Origin: Paracoccus alcaliphilus
GTDB taxonomy: Bacteria > Pseudomonadota > Alphaproteobacteria > Rhodobacterales > Rhodobacteraceae
NCBI RefSeq assembly: GCF_028553725.1
Contig: NZ_CP067124.1
Coordinates: 2,614,001-2,678,000, forward strand
Length of the DNA stretch: 64,000 nucleotides
Direction of reading: 5' to 3'
The notes below the pieces were generated by a model. It searched no databases, was not told the DNA's origin, and saw only the letters and a program-made list of their open reading frames with translations. The position numbers and the translations under genes are program-made. Below are positions 18,638-26,751 of the stretch, in pieces (the first letter of the stretch is position 1; each line of letters opens with the position of its first letter).

Positions 18638-18745
18638 AACTCGACCCTAGCGCAACCTACTGAAAACCATTGAAGGGAACGCTTTTTATTCGGGGGCCAA
18701 TCGCTGTTTTCGCAATCTGTTCCGGTTCAGGTTGGTTCACTGAAC

Positions 18746-18764
18746 CGGGGAGCACTTCGTAAAT
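18746..18764 (+). promoter_or_regulatory. Putative integrase arm-type site, left
   Basis: CGGGGAGCACTTCGTAAAT, preceded by CTGAAC, recurs in the same orientation with a one-base difference at 59857-59874, just inside the other att site. Paired repeats inside both att sites are what phage integrase arm sites look like. Inferred from position and repetition only. Confidence 0.45.
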
Positions 18765-18778
18765 CGCCCACCATGTTT

Positions 18779-18997
18779 TCAGGTCACGCCGCCGAACTTC
18801 TTGGCGATCCGCGACCAGATGAACGTTCCAATGGCCAAACCGCCTCCAGCAGCAAGACCAACGCCGCCAGTGATGGCATCGGCAAGCGCGGGAATATTCA
18901 GGCAGGCATTGTCCGGCCCGGTCATGGTGATTGCGCCGGTCCAAGCCGTAGCGCCTGCGACGGCGTAGAACGCCACGCGAATAATGAGTGCCAGCAT
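18779..18997 (-). CDS. Small membrane protein, holin candidate
   Basis: A 72-residue protein with two hydrophobic segments (about residues 2-24 and 40-62, the second Gly-rich) and a basic C-terminus (SRIAKKFGG). It lies directly downstream of the endolysin gene (12-nt gap) at the very end of the late operon, where a holin would be expected. The assignment rests on size, membrane pattern and position. Confidence 0.55.
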   Translation of the reverse strand: MLALIIRVAFYAVAGATAWTGAITMTGPDNACLNIPALADAITGGVGLAAGGGLAIGTFIWSRIAKKFGGVT

Positions 18998-19009
18998 TTT
19001 GTGATCCTT

Positions 19010-19651
19010 TCACATGAAGAACACGAACGCCGCGATGATCGCGCCGCCGATGAGGATTGCGGGGATGGGCAGGAGTGAGCCTGCGGGGGCAGATGGCTTG
19101 GTGACCGCAGGGCTTCGGTATCGCTCACGGCAGATGGCCAGTGACCGCTCTACCTCTGCAATGGTGGCGTGGGCCTTGTTCAGCCCGTCGCCAGCATAGT
19201 AGGACTGACCGGCGAGGATCTGACGGCTCGCCCCTTTCATCGCGCTGGGGACGGGGAATGACGCCCATTCTTTTGCCAGCGCCAGCATCATATCGTCTGC
19301 ATCTACCTGGCCATCCAGAAACCGCTGAAATCCTCTCTGCCTCAGCAGGTGCATGCCCATTTCATCCTGCGCGGCTTTGTCGAACTTCCGGGCGACATTG
19401 ATGCCGGTCGCGGCTACGATGCCTTGCAGGGTCTTGCGGATGATCTGGTATTTTCCAGCCGCCGATGATTTCGCCCCGCGCGCCACGACATTGTTCTGCC
19501 ACTCCATCACCTGCGCGATGGTCATGGCGGTCAGCGACACCGGGCGCAGGCTTTTCTGGATGCCGCCCCAGACGATTTCATAATCGCCGCGGCTCTCGTA
19601 TTTGCCGATCAGGTCAAGGATCGGTTCGGCGTGTTTCAGGGTGAAGGCCAT
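19010..19651 (-). CDS. Endolysin, lambda R-like (COG4678) with C-terminal membrane anchor
   Basis: A 213-residue peptidoglycan-degrading enzyme for host lysis. KYESRGDYEIVWGG provides the candidate catalytic Glu near residue 19, and SSAAGKYQIIRKTLQG matches the conserved block of lambda R-type lytic enzymes. Unusually, the C-terminus ends in a hydrophobic helix (LLPIPAILIGGAIIAAFVFF), so it may be membrane tethered until holin triggering, or the helix may assist release. A terminator lies 15 nt before its start codon. Confidence 0.75.
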   Translation of the reverse strand: MAFTLKHAEPILDLIGKYESRGDYEIVWGGIQKSLRPVSLTAMTIAQVMEWQNNVVARGAKSSAAGKYQIIRKTLQGIVAATGINVARKFDKAAQDEMGMHLLRQRGFQRFLDGQVDADDMMLALAKEWASFPVPSAMKGASRQILAGQSYYAGDGLNKAHATIAEVERSLAICRERYRSPAVTKPSAPAGSLLPIPAILIGGAIIAAFVFFM

Positions 19652-19665
19652 GGCAGTTCTCCATG

Positions 19666-19701
19666 AAAAAAGCCCGCGACAGAGGTGGTGCTCTGCGCGG
19701 G
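19666..19701 (-). terminator. Rho-independent terminator
   Basis: On the minus strand: CCCGCGCAGAG, a CACCAC loop and CTCTGTCGCGGG (one bulged base), followed by a T-run. It stands between the 65-aa gene and the endolysin gene in the late operon. Confidence 0.75.
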
Positions 19702-19764
19702 AGGTAATCGGGGTTTAGACCAGCTATTGCTGGGAGAAGTGGTGGTGCTCTGTAGTATTGGGGA

Positions 19765-19962
19765 TTAGCGGATTGCGCGGCTGATCCGCTCCGTCAGCCA
19801 GATGCGGCGGCAGTGGTCACGCTCACCGAATGCCATATCCATGAGACGCAGGAACGCGCGCCGGGCCGCACAGTCGGGGGCGGCGTAGACGATGGCGCAG
19901 ACAGGCCGCGCCCTGCCCGTCAGCAGCAGGCCGATAGCTGAGGAAACGCGCCAGTGCAGCAT
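19765..19962 (-). CDS. Small hypothetical phage protein
   Basis: A 65-residue basic protein (MLHWRVSSAIG...). It contains a moderately hydrophobic start and three Cys. The ATG at 19962 has GGAAGCTGCG upstream; the frame is open further but lacks other support. Function unknown, position suggests a lysis-cassette accessory gene. Confidence 0.35.
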   Translation of the reverse strand: MLHWRVSSAIGLLLTGRARPVCAIVYAAPDCAARRAFLRLMDMAFGERDHCRRIWLTERISRAIR

Positions 19963-20103
19963 CGCAGCTTCCTTGATTAAGCAAAAATTCAGGTGGACAA
20001 AACATCCACGGATCGTGTAGGAAGGGGTGGGAGCGTTTCTTTTCCCCACCCGGTTCGCGATACCTGACCGCCAAGAAAGGTATCGCGAACTATATTTTCC
20101 TCA

Positions 20104-20370
20104 TCATCTCGGCGGCTGGGTCTTATCGTCCCAATGAACAACGCGCCCACGGCCAAGCAGCGTCTTGATGTCGCGGTTCTGCTCGGCCAGCATGTCTTTC
20201 AGGTCGGCCAGCGTCTCGCGCGTGTCTGATCGCTCGCGGTCGATGCGCTGGTCCATCCGAATGAGATCCTTGGAGTTCGCGTTCACCCTGCCCTCCAATC
20301 GCACCAGCCATATCCCCAGCCCGATGAGCGCCATGATGACGGCCCCGAATTCCCGCAGCGCATCAAGCAT
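20104..20370 (-). CDS. Small membrane protein with coiled coil
   Basis: An 88-residue protein with an N-terminal transmembrane helix (AVIMALIGLGIWLV, about residues 10-23) and a long charged helix (about 28-75) likely to form a coiled coil. The layout resembles XhlA-type or spanin-like lysis accessory proteins. It lies just after a terminator and before the endolysin region. Role inferred from architecture and neighbourhood. Confidence 0.5.
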   Translation of the reverse strand: MLDALREFGAVIMALIGLGIWLVRLEGRVNANSKDLIRMDQRIDRERSDTRETLADLKDMLAEQNRDIKTLLGRGRVVHWDDKTQPPR

Positions 20371-20388
20371 GGCGGCTCCTGTTGCATG

Positions 20389-20414
20389 AAAAAACCCGCC
20401 GGTGAGGGCGGGTT
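20389..20414 (-). terminator. Rho-independent terminator
   Basis: Minus strand: AACCCGCC, loop CTCACC, GGCGGGTT, followed by TTTT. It separates the SGNH protein gene from the small membrane protein gene. Confidence 0.8.
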
Positions 20415-20445
20415 GGGTTGGGTCAGCTTGTCGGCGGCTGTCTGG

Positions 20446-22206
20446 TCAGGCCTCGGCCATCGCAATCGCCGCCTGCGCCCATGCCCGAGCCGCCGCACGT
20501 TCTTCCGGCGCAGGGACATAATCGCAGATGCCGATGGCGGCGACGTGGCAGGACATTTCATCGACAGCGAACAGCCTGACGCTGACAGTTTCAGGGGAAA
20601 CCCCTGAAACGATCATGGAATCTACTCCGTTGATCACGCCATGCATGCCCTCGGTATCCGTCCAGATTTCCAGTGTATACCATGTGGCAGCAGATGCACT
20701 GTCAGACGTGTCGCTCCCTACACCGGCTAAACCTATTTCAAATACACCTAAAAACCCATTATAGACTACATATATAGGCCCGTGGTCATTCCAGACGGGG
20801 GTGTCGATAGCCCTAAACCCAACTATGGCCGGGCTGCTGCCTTGGGGTAGGGCGCCGGGGATCATGAAGGATATGACCAAGTATCTATCTCCCAAGATCA
20901 GGTCGCCATCAAGGGCCTCACCTCCTGCGAATTTCAGCACCCCATCTTCAACGGTCGGCTGCGTCCCTGTCATACCCGTCAGGTCTGTCAGATCGTCAGC
21001 AGAAGCGGTGAACACAAATTCCGGCAGATCGCCCGGTTCCGGGTCGGGGTCAGGATCACCGCCGCCACCGGTATTGGGATTGGCCAGCGTCCAGTTCGGC
21101 ATCGGGTCGCCATCGGATGGTTGCCACCGCAACGCCGCGCCCTCAGTTCCGCCCATCCCGACAGGCTCATATGCGGTCGCGATCTCCCATGCGATCTGCC
21201 AGAAATACTCTGCCAGAGCCTGCGGCACGGCAGGCTGCGGCCCGTCAAGGCTTTCCCATTCTGGCATGATCCAGACGTTTTCAGCCTCGGTCAGATTGAC
21301 CTGATACAGGCAGGTCGCCACGAGGCACGACAGGCCATAACATGCGGTAGTGTCGGGATGAATATCATCCCCGAACAGTTCCTGAATATCCGTGATGCCC
21401 GGCACCAGATCATTCTGAATGTCGTCGTAAACACGTTCCATCCATTTGTGGCCGGGGAACATCCAAACGCGCCAGTCTTCGGGCAGCGACGGATAAAGCT
21501 GTTTCATCTTCCACGTCGCATAGTCTGCCATGTATTTGAAACTGTCCTCATATTCAGGCAGGCCGGTGCGGAACGTATATCCTGCCCAATCGCCGGACGG
21601 GATAGGGTTCTCGACGCTAGTTCCGGGGCCGTTCAGAGCAGGCCAGATCGACCACAGGATAACCTCGTTACCAGCGCCATTTTCGACGGTGTTGGCAGTG
21701 AACCGGCAGAAATAATCCAGCGTGTTGACCATACCTTCGCTGGTCGTGCGCGGGGGTGGACCGCCCTCGGTGATCATCAGGGTGTGGAATTGGCCGATAT
21801 CTTCTACAGCGCGTTCGCCCACGCCGATCTCGTCATCGTGGTCCCACCGCCACATCAGATTACTGCCGGGGATGGTGGATTTTATGACGTTGCCCCACGT
21901 ATCTGTATAGCCGACAGATTCAAGGATAGCCCTCATATTGCCGGGGAACGGTCCGATATGCACATAGGAGTCCGTCAGGCTGTGGCCGCTGTGGACCGAC
22001 ATGGTGGAATTGGTTGATGCCGCGCGGGCGAATTCGCCGTGTTCTGGGTCAGGACCCAACCCCTGAACGACAAACGGTGCGCCCAGATCAGACAGCACAA
22101 TCGGGATGCCGCGACCGTTCCCCGCCACCTGCATCACAGGTGCGTTCCCCTCGACGGCCCGGACAGGGATGCCGCGACCGTTGGAGGCAATTACGACCGG
22201 GATCAT
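20446..22206 (-). CDS. SGNH-hydrolase-like virion protein (putative esterase fibre)
   Basis: A 586-residue protein. GHSLTD near residue 76 resembles the GDSL-type block I of SGNH hydrolases, and GDDIHPDT near residue 280 carries the DxxH catalytic pair of block V. After a linker rich in Gly, Pro and Asp (about 390-405) a C-terminal beta-rich domain follows, possibly glycan binding. It likely deacetylates or cleaves host surface polysaccharide. The start at 22206 (MIPVVIAS) overlaps the preceding stop and has GAGG upstream. Positioned in the tail-fibre cluster. Confidence 0.65.
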   Translation of the reverse strand: MIPVVIASNGRGIPVRAVEGNAPVMQVAGNGRGIPIVLSDLGAPFVVQGLGPDPEHGEFARAASTNSTMSVHSGHSLTDSYVHIGPFPGNMRAILESVGYTDTWGNVIKSTIPGSNLMWRWDHDDEIGVGERAVEDIGQFHTLMITEGGPPPRTTSEGMVNTLDYFCRFTANTVENGAGNEVILWSIWPALNGPGTSVENPIPSGDWAGYTFRTGLPEYEDSFKYMADYATWKMKQLYPSLPEDWRVWMFPGHKWMERVYDDIQNDLVPGITDIQELFGDDIHPDTTACYGLSCLVATCLYQVNLTEAENVWIMPEWESLDGPQPAVPQALAEYFWQIAWEIATAYEPVGMGGTEGAALRWQPSDGDPMPNWTLANPNTGGGGDPDPDPEPGDLPEFVFTASADDLTDLTGMTGTQPTVEDGVLKFAGGEALDGDLILGDRYLVISFMIPGALPQGSSPAIVGFRAIDTPVWNDHGPIYVVYNGFLGVFEIGLAGVGSDTSDSASAATWYTLEIWTDTEGMHGVINGVDSMIVSGVSPETVSVRLFAVDEMSCHVAAIGICDYVPAPEERAAARAWAQAAIAMAEA

Positions 22207-22376
22207 TCGGGGGCCTCGTCGGCAACCCATTTGCCGCCGATCCATTCGTAACCAGCGCCGGGTTTCAGCGGAACGCGGATCGTGCCGTCAGGATAGCCGT
22301 CCAGAACGTTCTGCGAAGGCTCGCTGATGGCCTGCCAGTATCCGCGATCAGGGTGAAAAAATCCGACTTCTTCCAT
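22203..22376 (-). CDS. Small tail-fibre-associated protein
   Basis: A 57-residue protein starting MEEVGFFHPDRGYWQ. Its start overlaps the stop of the fibre gene (TAATG) and its stop overlaps the next start, so all three are translated as a block. The pattern (PSQNVLDGYPDGT, GYEWIGGKWV) is typical of short phage tail-fibre partner proteins, but I cannot name the family. Confidence 0.5.
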   Translation of the reverse strand: MEEVGFFHPDRGYWQAISEPSQNVLDGYPDGTIRVPLKPGAGYEWIGGKWVADEAPE

Positions 22377-23566
22377 TAGCGCAACTCCGCCCAATGATTT
22401 ATGTTTACGCCGCCGCCCTTTAGGTTGGCCCGGTAATAATGACCGTTAGGGACGATGAAACACGGCGACTGCCATCCGTCTATGTTCCCCGAACTCTCCC
22501 CGACCGTTATCCACGACCCGGTTCCTGTGGTGCTGACCTGATAGAGGCAGTTATGTGCTGAAATGCTGACCTGGATGGGTCGCCCGGTGGTGTTCTGGTA
22601 AACCGTGTTTACGCTGCGGCTCGGGGATGCCCACGATTGCAGGACGCCCATTGTCGCCTGCGCCACACGCAATGGCGTCATGACCTTGTTGTTGACCGCG
22701 CCAGCCTGCGCTTCGTTCACAGTGGCAGCGTCAATCGACAGGGTTCGGTTATTTTCCAGTGTCCCGCCGCCGGTCAGGCCTGCGCCTGCGGTGATGGTGG
22801 TGCCAGACCCCGCGAGATTGAAGTTCGCTTTCAATGGGCCTTCTGCGAGGCGGACATGAGATGATCCGTCCATCGCAATCAGTCTCGGCAACGTCATCGT
22901 GCCAGAGGCGAGCGGCAGAGGATTGAAATCAATCGACAGCGTCCGGTTTGACCCCAGATTTCCCCCGCCAGTCAGGCCAGTGCCGGTGTTGATCTGACGC
23001 GACGTTCGAACAACAGTCCCGTCAACCGCCAGCGTCCGATTGGCCGCGCCGCTGCCGCCACCCGTCAGGCCTGCGCCTGCGGTCAAGGTCCATGACTGTT
23101 GCATGTAACGGCCATCGCCAGAACCACGGGTTACGATATCCAGCGCCGTTGAAAGTGCTGTGCCGACATTCAAACGGGCCATCAGTGTCCCGCCAGCGAC
23201 GAACCGGACGGCCTGTCCTGCGACCCAATTTATCCCATCGTCAGAGCTTCCGAACTGCAATCCCGGCGTTCCGTCAGACCCCTCTGGCACACGCAAAGGA
23301 CCGCTCATCGTCCCGCCCGTCACTGGCACCACCTGATCGTATCGCGGTGCATGTCCAGCCGCGGTTGCCGCCGCCAGCCCAGTGATCCGGTTGCCGCCCA
23401 TCGGCAGGTTGCCAGACATCCCCGCCGAGCCGTCGCGAGGCAGGCTGTCCGTCAGCGCCTGCGCGATATCCTCCAGTGGGGGGTTGTGCTGCGATGGCTG
23501 GATGATCTCGCCAGACACGGCGAAATATCCGGGCGGAAGCGTGTATTGGCCGGAAACGCGGGGCAT
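22376..23566 (-). CDS. Tail fibre protein
   Basis: A 396-residue fibre-like protein. Three copies of an AGLTGGG...NRTLSID type repeat (the GTGLTGGG and AGLTGGG blocks) occupy the middle, a pattern seen in phage fibre shafts. The N-terminal 90 residues probably attach to the tail, and the Trp/Tyr-rich C-terminus may bind receptor. The ATG at 23566 has GGAG 6 nt upstream; an ATG 12 nt earlier is the alternative. No S74 chaperone is present. Confidence 0.75.
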   Translation of the reverse strand: MPRVSGQYTLPPGYFAVSGEIIQPSQHNPPLEDIAQALTDSLPRDGSAGMSGNLPMGGNRITGLAAATAAGHAPRYDQVVPVTGGTMSGPLRVPEGSDGTPGLQFGSSDDGINWVAGQAVRFVAGGTLMARLNVGTALSTALDIVTRGSGDGRYMQQSWTLTAGAGLTGGGSGAANRTLAVDGTVVRTSRQINTGTGLTGGGNLGSNRTLSIDFNPLPLASGTMTLPRLIAMDGSSHVRLAEGPLKANFNLAGSGTTITAGAGLTGGGTLENNRTLSIDAATVNEAQAGAVNNKVMTPLRVAQATMGVLQSWASPSRSVNTVYQNTTGRPIQVSISAHNCLYQVSTTGTGSWITVGESSGNIDGWQSPCFIVPNGHYYRANLKGGGVNINHWAELR

Positions 23567-23578
23567 TGGCTTCTCCAT

Positions 23579-23603
23579 AAAAAAACCGCCCGGTCAGGGG
23601 CGG
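23579..23603 (-). terminator. Rho-independent terminator
   Basis: Minus strand: CCGCCC, loop CTGACC, GGGCGG, followed by seven T. It lies immediately before the tail fibre start codon and downstream of the reverse-oriented cassette. Confidence 0.8.
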
Positions 23604-23671
23604 CGTGTTCTTCGATGTTCTGGGTGGGCGAATCGTCTCAGGGGCGATTATCTGGGGGAAAGGGGGATGAC

Positions 23672-23923
23672 ATGGCTGACAGTTTCGAAGGATGGGAAAT
23701 TGCAGGATATCTGCTGTCCATATCAACTCTGAACAACCTTAGGGGATTAGGGGTCCTTGATGACGATCAGGTAGAAGCCATTTACGATGATGTATTGATG
23801 GCCCTTGAGGTCAATCAGGCTTCTTCTGGGTCTCGTGCCCCGGAGATTGCGGCTGCTCGCAGGCTGATCGAGATCCAGATCGAGCGCGACAGGCAGACCC
23901 GTCCCGAGGCAAGGCGGAAGTAA
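23672..23923 (+). CDS. Moron candidate 1, hypothetical protein
   Basis: An 83-residue protein (MADSFEGWEIAG...) read against the late operon. A strong AAGGGGGATGAC ribosome site precedes the ATG. Helical and charged with no recognised family. Orientation opposite to all surrounding structural genes suggests independent expression, possibly from the lysogen. Confidence 0.55.
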   Translation: MADSFEGWEIAGYLLSISTLNNLRGLGVLDDDQVEAIYDDVLMALEVNQASSGSRAPEIAAARRLIEIQIERDRQTRPEARRK

Positions 23924-24069
23924 GCCTCTTCGCCAGATCAAGGCTGCTGCTGGATTCGCTCATATCCTATCCTTTCGATGGCTTCCCCTGCCCGTGATCT
24001 TCACTATATTGCGGGGATGTTCAGGCGAGGGGTTGTGATGAGAGGGTTGGTTTTGGATAGGGTTTCGGG

Positions 24070-24387
24070 ATGACGTTGCGAGAATGGATAAAATCAAGTC
24101 TGGACTGGGCCGATGTCTTCTGGAGAACGGTCTCAAGCGAAAGCGTTCTTGACTGGCCTTTATCCTATTTTGCATACATCTTAATATTTGGATTTGTCGC
24201 ACTTGTGGCTTTTTTGCTCATTGTCGCTGTGATTTCCGACACTTTATCAAACATACATAGGCAAGAAAAATATCGCACGATGGAAGCAGAAAGATTGGCG
24301 AAGGAAGATGCCGAAATGGAACGTCAGGAACGGGAGAACAGAGCCCTATCTGAACACGCCAAGTGGAGGGAGAGCAATAATGACTAA
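24070..24387 (+). CDS. Moron candidate 2, single-pass membrane protein
   Basis: A 105-residue protein with a hydrophobic segment at about residues 35-56 (ILIFGFVALVAFLLIVAVI) and a long charged C-terminal helix (EAERLAKEDAEMERQE), likely a coiled coil facing the cytoplasm. The DNA is clearly AT-richer than the flanking structural genes, suggesting separate origin. It overlaps the next start by 8 nt. A superinfection-exclusion role is possible but unproven. Confidence 0.6.
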   Translation: MTLREWIKSSLDWADVFWRTVSSESVLDWPLSYFAYILIFGFVALVAFLLIVAVISDTLSNIHRQEKYRTMEAERLAKEDAEMERQERENRALSEHAKWRESNND

Positions 24388-24574
24388 TATTGCTTTCTGG
24401 CAAACAGTCGCCGCCGTGATCGTTGGCAATTCCCTTTTGGGGGTTACGGTTTATCTGATATGGCGAGTCAGTAAGGAAGAAAAGGGAATCGGACGAAGGG
24501 TGCCTTTATGGCTTTTCCCTGCCGCCATGATCGCTCCCGCCTTGGTCATACTGGCCGGTTTCACCCTGCCTTAA
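24380..24574 (+). CDS. Moron candidate 3, two-helix membrane protein
   Basis: A 64-residue protein made of two hydrophobic helices (TVAAVIVGNSLLGVTVYLIW and LFPAAMIAPALVILAGF) separated by a charged loop (SKEEKGIGRR). It overlaps moron candidate 2 and its stop overlaps the stop of the convergent 726-aa gene by 4 nt. Family unknown. Confidence 0.55.
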   Translation: MTNIAFWQTVAAVIVGNSLLGVTVYLIWRVSKEEKGIGRRVPLWLFPAAMIAPALVILAGFTLP

Positions 24575-26751
24575 TATGGGTTCCCTACCCTCTCCATTGA
24601 ACGCATCAAGGCCTCCACCACCGCCGAACTTTTTGCATTCTGGATTTGGCGCTGAACAGCCGGGGCAACTGCCCCGCGAACATCACCGGACATGAGTAAC
24701 CGGGCGATTTCCTCGCGCGTGGCGGTATTTCTGCCAGAAATAGCGTTTAGGGCCGCGTCTCCAAGCTGAGACGCTGCCGCCCCCCACCGTCCAGACAGCA
24801 GATTGATGACGGGGTTTGCGCTAAGCGACGAAATATCTGCCTCATCAGCAAGGTTATCTGCCGTCATCGATCCACCGCTTGCCGCGTTCGCGGTTCGGAA
24901 CATATCGTTCTCGCGCGTGATCTGGCGTTGCAGCAATTCTGGATCCCGGGCCATCGCCCCTAGTTCGGCCCTCGACCCTTCGGAAAGCAATGGCCGAGCA
25001 TTGTTTACGCCCGGCGCGGCATTTTCCAGCCTGCCCATGATCGGGTCGGCATACCCGGATCGGAATGCGGCCTGCTCGTCCATCGACAGGGCGTTGTAAG
25101 ACGAGAGAGTATTATCAACCCTCGCGCTAGGCCGTGTCGCGGCAGACCCGGCATCGATCTGATCAATCACCCTGGATGATCTGGCAAAATCATCATTCGC
25201 CTGCCGGTAAGCGGGACTGGCGGATTCCAGAGCCTCATCAAGTTGAGCGGAAATCCGTCCGAGTTCTCTGGCTTCATTATTCCGTCCTGCACGAACCGCC
25301 GCGCCGATATCATCCTGAATGGACTGCTTGACACCCAGAACCCTGTCGAAATCCGACAGTTCGACCGAGGATGCCCCTTGATAAGCCTCTCCACCCGGCT
25401 GCGATGCAAGGCGCGACCGATAGCGCGACAACGTGGCGTCGATACCGTCACCAGTGACCCCGCTGCCCTGCATCGGCCCGATGCGGTCATCAATGGCTGC
25501 CAGCGCGCCGCGCACATCCACCGGCCCCGCGCCCTGTCTGGCTGCGTCATATGCCACATCAGCCGCGCGACCTCTCGCGCCAGTCAGTCGGCCTCTAACC
25601 TGTTCGGCGGTCATGCCGGTGAAATCAGCGGGGTTGTTTCCGGGAATGACAGGCAGGTTTCCGGTATTGCGAGGTGCGTTCAGGCCCTCATCCAGAAAAC
25701 CACCGATGCGTCGGGCTTGACCATCCTGACGACTGGCGAGGTGTTCAATGATCTGCTGCCGACCATCGCCCGGCGTCCGTGCCGCCCCTGCGAGCATCCG
25801 CTGGCCGGAATAGCCAGTCGCATCGGCAACCGAATACATCGGCTGCCCTTCAATCGATGCCTGACGCAGCGCCGCGTCGATTTCATCAAGGCTACGGCCA
25901 GAACGATCAACTGCCGACTGAACTGCGCGGCTGGCGCGGACTTGGCTGGGCGCGGATCTGGCAGATGCGATAGGGCCACCAAGGGCATAATCGAACGCCC
26001 TCCTTCCTCCTTCAATAGCTATGGGGGAGAGGGCACCTGTTCCAGCACCAATAAGCGCCCCTCTGCCAGCATTTGAGAACCTGTTTTCGACGCCTTCTCC
26101 AGTTCCAAATCCATATAATGCCCCTTCTGCTCCACCTATCGCGGCACCTTGAGCCACGCGTCCGCCAAGGGTCGGGGCAGCCCTTACGCCAAGCGCAGTA
26201 GCGCCACCGATGGATGACAGCGCGCCACCGCCGATTTCCGACCCGTAGGCGATGACAGGATGGTTCTCGCGAGCAGAGGCCAGATCCGACCGCATCGAGG
26301 CCAGCGCGTAATCCCGGTTCTGCTCGTAGGTTCCGGGTCCGGTCATGCCGTAAAGCCCGCCGACGACTTCATCCATCGTCCCGAAGCTGACACCCTGACC
26401 CAGACCCTGCGCAGCGGCGTCCAGACGGCCACGCCCCTGCCGCAGGTCCATATCCTCCATGCGACCGGTTGCCGGGTTGAATGCCACGCTATCAGGCGCA
26501 GTGCCATCCTGCGTGGCGGCATAGGACGCTTCACGCAACAGCCGGTCAGCAGTTTCATAGTCGCCCGCCGCCTCGGCCTGCTTGTATTGGTCCATCAACT
26601 GCTGAGACTGCGGGCGCTCAGCAGGAACATCAGGTTCTGGCGTGGCGGTATTCGGCGCGAACGCTTGCCGCATCACCCGGTCAATGGTGGCATCATCGGT
26701 TCCATCAGGAAACTGGATGATGGTTCCGTCCGGCGCTTGGATCTGGATCAT
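24571..26751 (-). CDS. Large ejection/internal virion protein
   Basis: A 726-residue protein of the type injected with podovirus DNA. An N-terminal fragment (MIQIQAPDGTIIQFPDG) is the short ligand-like motif seen at the start of several phage ejection proteins. The middle has Gly/Ala-rich hydrophobic stretches (IGGGALSSIGGATALG, GRGALIGAGTGAL) that could enter membranes, and the rest is helical. It is the last gene of the ejection block and is translationally coupled (ATGA) to the transglycosylase gene. Confidence 0.6.
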   Translation of the reverse strand: MIQIQAPDGTIIQFPDGTDDATIDRVMRQAFAPNTATPEPDVPAERPQSQQLMDQYKQAEAAGDYETADRLLREASYAATQDGTAPDSVAFNPATGRMEDMDLRQGRGRLDAAAQGLGQGVSFGTMDEVVGGLYGMTGPGTYEQNRDYALASMRSDLASARENHPVIAYGSEIGGGALSSIGGATALGVRAAPTLGGRVAQGAAIGGAEGALYGFGTGEGVENRFSNAGRGALIGAGTGALSPIAIEGGRRAFDYALGGPIASARSAPSQVRASRAVQSAVDRSGRSLDEIDAALRQASIEGQPMYSVADATGYSGQRMLAGAARTPGDGRQQIIEHLASRQDGQARRIGGFLDEGLNAPRNTGNLPVIPGNNPADFTGMTAEQVRGRLTGARGRAADVAYDAARQGAGPVDVRGALAAIDDRIGPMQGSGVTGDGIDATLSRYRSRLASQPGGEAYQGASSVELSDFDRVLGVKQSIQDDIGAAVRAGRNNEARELGRISAQLDEALESASPAYRQANDDFARSSRVIDQIDAGSAATRPSARVDNTLSSYNALSMDEQAAFRSGYADPIMGRLENAAPGVNNARPLLSEGSRAELGAMARDPELLQRQITRENDMFRTANAASGGSMTADNLADEADISSLSANPVINLLSGRWGAAASQLGDAALNAISGRNTATREEIARLLMSGDVRGAVAPAVQRQIQNAKSSAVVEALMRSMERVGNPY

